Below are positions 16,579 to 20,916 of a stretch of 20,916 nt of DNA, in pieces. The notes beneath the pieces were generated by a model, which saw nothing but the letters and a program-made list of their open reading frames with translations, did not search any database and was not told where the DNA came from. The position numbers and the translations under genes were made by a program. The DNA is from GCA-2719315 sp964448645 (GTDB taxonomy: Bacteria > Bacteroidota > Bacteroidia > Flavobacteriales > Flavobacteriaceae). Position 1 is the first letter of the stretch; the number at the start of each line of letters is the position of its first letter. Where the stretch lies: contig CAYUZY010000018.1 in NCBI GenBank assembly GCA_964448645.1, forward strand, positions 1 through 20,916. Reading direction: 5' to 3'.

Positions 16579-16989
16579 TTACCAAATATCTTCATTGTAA
16601 TTTTTGTATTCTTCTTTTCCTCCTAATGATTTCCAATCAGAATCTTGAGTCAATCTTGATGAAATACCACCTCTAGGGTTACAATCTAGAATTATTCTTA
16701 ATCTTTTTGGGGTATAAACTTTTTTGATATCATCATACAATATATTTATAAGTCTTTCATAAGAAATAATAAGGTTTCTGTATTGTTGAAGATATAATTT
16801 AAATGATTTTAATTCGATAATTTTTTTGTCTGGATAAAAAAGTAAATATAAAGATGCAAAATCTGGTTGTTCATAAACCCCTAAAAAGGTAAGTTCAGGC
16901 TGTTTTAATTTTATTTCATAAGCTTTTTTTCCAGGATTTGGCAAGGACTTTAATATACTTATATCAACATTTTTAAAAGTTTTTTTCAT
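16579..16989 (-). CDS. QueF-family (T-fold) protein lacking the catalytic cysteine
   Basis: A 136-residue protein of the short QueF fold, the family that reduces preQ0 to preQ1 with NADPH. Conserved landmarks are QPDFA (41-45), ELKSFKLYLQQYRN (59-72) and NPRGGISS (104-111). The active-site cysteine, normally in a CPxTGQPDF context, is absent: this protein has LGVYEQPDF (36-44) with Gly37 near that place and one residue fewer. The usual catalytic His is Tyr77, while Glu78 and Asp43 remain. The only cysteine is Cys103. It is therefore unlikely to perform the thioimide reaction and may be a binding protein or a different enzyme. It is the first clear gene of the operon leading to metH, 5 bases before the membrane protein gene. 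Confidence 0.8.
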   Translation of the reverse strand: MKKTFKNVDISILKSLPNPGKKAYEIKLKQPELTFLGVYEQPDFASLYLLFYPDKKIIELKSFKLYLQQYRNLIISYERLINILYDDIKKVYTPKRLRIILDCNPRGGISSRLTQDSDWKSLGGKEEYKNYNEDIW

Positions 16990-17004
16990 TTGTTTTTTCT
17001 TTAA

Positions 17005-17127
17005 TCATGAATAATAATTAAACATGATTTTTTTTAATTTTTCAGGAAGATTATTGCAATTATTAAAAAGGAATACTGTTTTAGCATTTTTTTTAAGAGG
17101 TTTGCAATCAATCAAATCCTTCCTCAT
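17005..17127 (-). CDS. Possible 40-residue leader protein upstream of the QueF-like gene
   Basis: An ATG at 17127 opens a 40-codon frame ending with TGA at 17005-17007, 15 bases before the QueF-like start. The product begins MRKDLIDCKPLKKN, has two cysteines and no membrane span, and resembles nothing I know. Its ATG sits about 8 bases downstream of a perfect TAnnTTTG element, so a transcript could start almost at the ATG. It might be a real small protein, a regulatory leader, or chance. Confidence 0.3.
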   Translation of the reverse strand: MRKDLIDCKPLKKNAKTVFLFNNCNNLPEKLKKIMFNYYS

Positions 17128-17134
17128 TTATTCA

Positions 17135-17142
17135 CAAAGATA
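17135..17142 (-). promoter_or_regulatory. Bacteroidota-type -7 promoter element of the metH operon
   Basis: The minus strand reads TATCTTTG, an exact fit to the TAnnTTTG -7 consensus of Bacteroidota primary sigma factor promoters. It lies about 145 bases upstream of the QueF-like gene, with no other candidate between. No clear TTG is visible at the -33 distance, so strength is uncertain. Confidence 0.5.
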
Positions 17143-17184
17143 ATTGATTTAAGTTAAATGAAAAAAAAGTTATAATAATTTAGT

Positions 17185-17212
17185 AAAAAACACTTTGACT
17201 TTTTAAAAGTCA
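17185..17212 (-). terminator. Candidate terminator after the FG-GAP/ASPIC lipoprotein gene
   Basis: TGACTTTT (17196-17203) and AAAAGTCA (17205-17212) form perfect 8-base arms around one base, about 20 bases past the stop of the gene ending at 17233. On the minus strand a run of six Ts follows shortly after. The single-base centre means the real loop must open some A-T pairs, so it is a moderate candidate. Confidence 0.5.
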
Positions 17213-17232
17213 TGTTTTTTTGAGACATTTTT

Positions 17233-20200
17233 TTAGTTTTTAGAAAGTACGTAGATATAATCGTTATTTGAAAGAATAAAAAAAGTTTCATCATTCATTT
17301 TCATTATTTTCCTCCCATTAAGAGTCAATGGTAGAGGTAAAAACTTTGAAGATTTAAAAATTTTATTATTCGAATCCCAATCAGATAATATTCCTCCAGG
17401 ATTTGCAGAGGACATTCCTAATTCAGTAACATATTCATGAAAGTTTCCAACATATATTACTTCATTATTATCATTGATTGATAAAAAGTCTTCAATACTA
17501 CTAAACTGAGCTTCTTTAGGAAGAGGTTTTGAAATAAATTTGTTTTTATTTTTTATAAATATGGTTGACCTTAATTCGTATAAATATTTTATTTCTACTA
17601 ATTCATTCTCGGGTTTTCCAGTTAGAACTTTTATATCATTAACTTTTGAAAAGTCAGAATATTTTGGAAACTTCTTCTTTAAATAGGGTATTTGTTTATC
17701 AAGTTTGTCTTTTGATGAGAAGGGAACATATTCTCCAAAGAAATCGTAAAAAATTATTGGATCTAATTGGAAATTTTTATCAAAATCATCTAAATATAGT
17801 TTGACGGGTTTTTCAGTTGAAGGTTTCCACTTAAAATTTGAACCAGCATTCCCGGCTAAAATATCAAGTTGACCATCTGAATTCATATCTGTTATTAATA
17901 AATTATTCCATAAACCATTAGACTTTGAAAGACCTAAATCATTAGTAGCATCAATAAATTTTCCATTTCCTTGATTTAATAAAACTCTTATTGGCATCCA
18001 ATCTCCAACCATAACAAGATCTATTTTAGAATCCCCATTAATGTCTGCCCATTCACTATCAGCTAACATCCCAAACCTTTCTTTTGAAATTATTTCAAAA
18101 GAATTATTTCCTTTATTTTTTAGGATAAAACTATATGGACTTAATCCATAAGATCCTGGAATTGATCTGCTTCCGACGAAAATATCTTCATAATTATCAT
18201 TGTCAAAGTCAGAAATTGAAACAGTTGATCCATTTGTCATTGGAAGAGATATTTTTAATCTGGAAAAATTCCCTTTACCATCATTAATATATATTCTGTC
18301 CATTAAATTTTCATCAGATTCCATTAAATCATTTCCTCCACTAACCACATATATATCTAGATCTCCGTCTTTATCAATATCTATTGTTGCTGCATCAACA
18401 TCTTCATATTTACTATCTATTCTAAAATCAGGAGTTTCAACTAAATTGAATTTTAAGTTTTCGGACCCTAAATATATTTTTGGACTTTGATATCTAGCTC
18501 CACCAAGAAAAAGATCATTTAAACCGTCGCTGTTAAAATCAGCGCTAAGACCTGTGGGACCTTCATAGGATAACCTTTCAGGAATTAGACGTTCTTTTTC
18601 ATAGTCATAATATCCATTTTCTTGATGTTTAAATGGTAAGATTTTTAAAGTATATTCTTGTGTTTTTTTATTTTTTATTTTTTGACTTGAAATCAAATCT
18701 TTATTTCTTTTTATAATTAGTTCTTGGTTTGCATTTATATTTTTTTCTGTCTGATTATATCCATCAGGCCATTCAATAATAATTGAATCTAATTTTTTAA
18801 CTTGTCCTAAACCAAAAAAGACATTATGGGTTGAAGAAGACTGGAACCCTCGAGTTATTATATTTTCCCTAACCCATTTTTTTTCATTGTGATAAAGAAT
18901 AACTTTTGCACCTCTAGTAATAGAATAGGATGTATTTCCTTTTAATTTTATGGATATATAATTATTAGATTTATCAGAAAGATTCTCAAGTATAGTTGAT
19001 TTTGAATTTAGATTATTTAGAATTATATCAAGATCACCATCTTTATCAAGATCAGAATATGCAGCTCCATTACTAAATGAAGGTTTGCCAATAAATGATT
19101 TTTTTACTTTTTCAAATTCAAGATTTCCGATATTTTTAAACAATATGTTTGGAATTTTAAGAGTGGGCATTTCGTTTATAAGTTTCTTTTTTAATTCATC
19201 TTGTTTAGTATTATTGTATTTTGAAAAATCTACATTACTTAAATAATTTATATAGTCTAAATCATTGGGTCTTTTTACAATACCATTTGAAATAAAAATA
19301 TCATTTAATCCATCAGAATCAAAGTCTTGTAAAAGTACGCCCCAGCTCCAATCAGTTGCATGAGTCTCAGTTTGAAGAGCTATTTCTGAGTAGATTCCAT
19401 TACCTCGATTAAGGTTAAAATGGTTTCTTGAAAACTGATATTCAAATCCAAACTCTTTTTTTATTCTAGATCTTTTATCAGAATCTTCCCCTCCAGATTT
19501 TAAAAATATTTCCGCATCGAATGGCATCATGTCAGTCGTGAAAATATCTTGATAACCATCAAAATTAAGATCTGCAATATCTACCCCCATTGTAAAATGA
19601 GTTGAATGATTTATAGAATTTTTAACAGACTCTTTAAATGTTTTATCCTTATTATTTATATAGATATAATCATTTTCATGAAAATCATTTCCAACATAAA
19701 TATCTAGCCATCCATCATTATTAATATCTGTTGCAGTAATAGCTAGACCGTAACCAAGTGGACTGTCGTAAATATTAGCATTTCTGGTTACTTCAACAAA
19801 TTTACCTTCTATTTCATTAATTTTGTTTTCATAAAATTTATCGCCAGAAAGGCTATCTGATTCTGATCTTTTTTTTGATGTGCCATAGCTTCTTACGGTA
19901 TGAATTGCATGATTAAGTAAATACAAATCTAAATCACCATCCTGGTCATAATCAAAAAATGTTCCATGAGTAGAAAAACCTGAAAAATTTAGGCCATAAT
20001 CTTCTGACATTTCAGAGAAAGTAAGATTACCGTTATTTATGTATAGCAGATTATGGGAATTTTCAGGACTTATTGGACTGACTTTTGTTACATATATATC
20101 TAAAAAACCATCTCCATTTATATCTTCAAAGTTCACTCCATTTGACCAACTGTTATCCATATTAAGTCCAGCTTCTAAACTTATGTCTTTGAATTTCATA

Positions 20201-20484
20201 TTTCCTAGATTTAAGTAGAGTCTGTCTGGTAATAAATTTGCAGAGAAATAAAGATCTTCTAAGCCATCATTATTAATATCACCTACTGAAACACCCCCAC
20301 CGTTATAATAGTATAAATATTCAATTATATTAAGTTTGGTTTTGTATTCAAGATTATTAGAAAAGTTTATTCCTGTTTCAGTTGAATTAAGAGTTTTAAA
20401 AGGAATTGAAGACTCAAAAATTTCATCTTCAGTATTACAATTTGAAAAAAGAATTAATATTAAAAGGATTTTACAAATTTTCAT
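17233..20484 (-). CDS. FG-GAP/VCBS repeat lipoprotein with ASPIC/UnbV domain
   Basis: A 1083-residue surface-type lipoprotein (lipobox FSNC, Cys16). Twelve Asp-rich calcium-loop motifs of the DxNxDGxxD type are spread over a predicted beta-propeller, for example DINNDGLED (69-77), DINGDGFLD (121-129), DYDQDGDLD (178-186), DLDKDGDLD (478-486) and DFNSDGLND (649-657). The middle holds an ASPIC/UnbV domain (about 510-592) with GFQSSSTHNVFFGLG and IIIEWPDG. Such proteins often sit beside SusC/SusD pairs in marine Bacteroidota and are thought to aid glycan or protein binding at the cell surface; no SusC/D is in view. Its ATG overlaps the stop of the upstream paralogue (ATGA), so they are coupled. 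The last repeat near the C-terminus has lost its Asp pattern. Confidence 0.9.
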   Translation of the reverse strand: MKICKILLILILFSNCNTEDEIFESSIPFKTLNSTETGINFSNNLEYKTKLNIIEYLYYYNGGGVSVGDINNDGLEDLYFSANLLPDRLYLNLGNMKFKDISLEAGLNMDNSWSNGVNFEDINGDGFLDIYVTKVSPISPENSHNLLYINNGNLTFSEMSEDYGLNFSGFSTHGTFFDYDQDGDLDLYLLNHAIHTVRSYGTSKKRSESDSLSGDKFYENKINEIEGKFVEVTRNANIYDSPLGYGLAITATDINNDGWLDIYVGNDFHENDYIYINNKDKTFKESVKNSINHSTHFTMGVDIADLNFDGYQDIFTTDMMPFDAEIFLKSGGEDSDKRSRIKKEFGFEYQFSRNHFNLNRGNGIYSEIALQTETHATDWSWGVLLQDFDSDGLNDIFISNGIVKRPNDLDYINYLSNVDFSKYNNTKQDELKKKLINEMPTLKIPNILFKNIGNLEFEKVKKSFIGKPSFSNGAAYSDLDKDGDLDIILNNLNSKSTILENLSDKSNNYISIKLKGNTSYSITRGAKVILYHNEKKWVRENIITRGFQSSSTHNVFFGLGQVKKLDSIIIEWPDGYNQTEKNINANQELIIKRNKDLISSQKIKNKKTQEYTLKILPFKHQENGYYDYEKERLIPERLSYEGPTGLSADFNSDGLNDLFLGGARYQSPKIYLGSENLKFNLVETPDFRIDSKYEDVDAATIDIDKDGDLDIYVVSGGNDLMESDENLMDRIYINDGKGNFSRLKISLPMTNGSTVSISDFDNDNYEDIFVGSRSIPGSYGLSPYSFILKNKGNNSFEIISKERFGMLADSEWADINGDSKIDLVMVGDWMPIRVLLNQGNGKFIDATNDLGLSKSNGLWNNLLITDMNSDGQLDILAGNAGSNFKWKPSTEKPVKLYLDDFDKNFQLDPIIFYDFFGEYVPFSSKDKLDKQIPYLKKKFPKYSDFSKVNDIKVLTGKPENELVEIKYLYELRSTIFIKNKNKFISKPLPKEAQFSSIEDFLSINDNNEVIYVGNFHEYVTELGMSSANPGGILSDWDSNNKIFKSSKFLPLPLTLNGRKIMKMNDETFFILSNNDYIYVLSKN

Positions 20485-20916
20485 TTATTGTTAAACTTAA
20501 ATAAGGTTAGTGAGTCTTTATTTCTTGAAACCAAAATTTCTTTTTTATCTGTTATTATAATGTCTCTTATTTCTCCTTTCAAAAAAAACCCTTTTCCTCC
20601 TTTATGAAAAACAAAATTTTCATTTCCTTTATTTTCTAGATAAACCCCATATGAGGCATCATATATGCCAACTTCAGGTTTCACAGTATATAAATTACCT
20701 CCCATTACAATATCTTTATCTCCATCATTATCAAAGTCACTAGAATTAATAGCATAGATAGGGCTAAATTGAACTTCTTTTGGAATGGAAATTTTTTTAA
20801 AATGAAAATCACCTTTATTAATAAAAATACTCGTTTCAAGATTATTTACTTCAAAAACTTTTGAGCTTTCTATTTGTTTTGAATCGAAAATTTTTGTTAT
20901 ATCAGCCTCTTTGAAA
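20481..20916 (-). CDS. FG-GAP/VCBS repeat protein, C-terminal part (continues past window edge)
   Basis: The frame is open from the TGA at 20481-20483 to the right edge of the window, so the 5' part is missing. The visible 144 residues begin FKEADITKIF at the edge, contain an intact calcium-loop repeat SDFDNDGDKDIVMGGN, and end LTLFKFNNK. The region TSIFINKGDFHFKKISIPKE aligns with STIFIKNKNKFISKPLPKE of the downstream 1083-residue protein, so the two are tandem paralogues. A Met inside the frame (at 20705) should not be taken as the start, because the coding sequence clearly continues upstream of it. Confidence 0.85.
   Translation of the reverse strand, partial: FKEADITKIFDSKQIESSKVFEVNNLETSIFINKGDFHFKKISIPKEVQFSPIYAINSSDFDNDGDKDIVMGGNLYTVKPEVGIYDASYGVYLENKGNENFVFHKGGKGFFLKGEIRDIIITDKKEILVSRNKDSLTLFKFNNK

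Noticed and set aside
16574..16585. TTG start at 16585 for the DUF6580-like gene
   Set aside because: It would overlap the QueF-like stop, whereas the ATG at 16573 sits 5 bases past it and matches the tight spacing of the operon.
17023..17144. Plus-strand 39-codon frame starting at ATG near 17024
   Set aside because: It is antisense to the putative leader frame, has no promoter match and no neighbour on that strand, and consists largely of T-rich codons.
16990..17232. Riboswitch (SAM or cobalamin) in the leader of the metH operon
   Set aside because: I looked for the conserved B12 box and SAM-type helices and saw none; the leader is AT-rich and holds only the promoter element, the possible 40-codon frame and the upstream terminator.
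20481..20705. A stand-alone 74-residue protein starting at the Met at 20705
   Set aside because: The same frame continues upstream with a clear FG-GAP repeat to the window edge, so this is the tail of a larger gene.
1..20916. CRISPR arrays, insertion sequences, tRNA or rRNA genes
   Set aside because: No spaced direct repeats, transposase motifs, or tRNA/rRNA-like sequence were seen on either strand by reading; a covariance-model scan would be needed to exclude divergent tRNAs.

Overview
The window reads as a piece of an AT-rich marine Bacteroidota genome, most likely class Flavobacteriia. Supporting signs are the extreme A/T codon use, methionine synthase split into two overlapping genes, a 30S ribosomal protein THX gene, FG-GAP/ASPIC surface lipoproteins in tandem, lipoproteins with short lipoboxes, near absence of Shine-Dalgarno sites, and a Bacteroidota-type -7 promoter element (TAnnTTTG). 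All genes but one lie on the minus strand, so gene order below follows decreasing coordinates. A run of 10 Ns (12033-12042) marks an assembly gap.

Layout, right to left. (1) 20916-17233: two tandem, translationally coupled FG-GAP/ASPIC lipoproteins; the first is cut by the window edge. (2) About 17142-12107: an apparent methionine/B12 operon. It starts from a TATCTTTG promoter with a possible 40-residue ORF, then holds a QueF-family protein lacking the catalytic Cys, a DUF6580-like membrane protein, metH N-terminal half, metH C-terminal half, and two tiny single-span membrane peptides. (3) 11998-12094, plus strand: ribosomal protein THX, interrupted by the N gap. (4) 11935-10646: a pentameric ligand-gated ion channel (pLGIC) homologue with an N-terminal TPR segment, followed by an NTF2-like lipoprotein (10600-10094) and a strong terminator. 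(5) 10009-4022: a small carbohydrate operon with a Tat-exported Gfo/Idh/MocA oxidoreductase, a C-terminal remnant of a GH20 hexosaminidase, a GH2 glycosidase and a SASA-family esterase lipoprotein; no SusC/SusD pair is in view. (6) 3955-21: a ferric-iron ABC importer (binding lipoprotein, fused permease, ATPase) followed by a small protein with two copies of a four-Cys motif.

How the parts work together: the carbohydrate operon looks suited to deacetylating and trimming a decorated glycan in the periplasm and oxidising a released sugar. The iron genes form a complete inner-membrane Fe(III) importer. The metH operon joins B12-dependent methionine synthesis to two uncharacterised genes (QueF-like and DUF6580-like) that may concern a cofactor or nucleobase precursor. 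The items most worth a second look are the TPR-pLGIC fusion, the Cys-less QueF relative in the metH operon, the GH20 remnant, the duplicated four-Cys protein, and small genes of 24, 43 and perhaps 40 codons that are easily missed by annotation.
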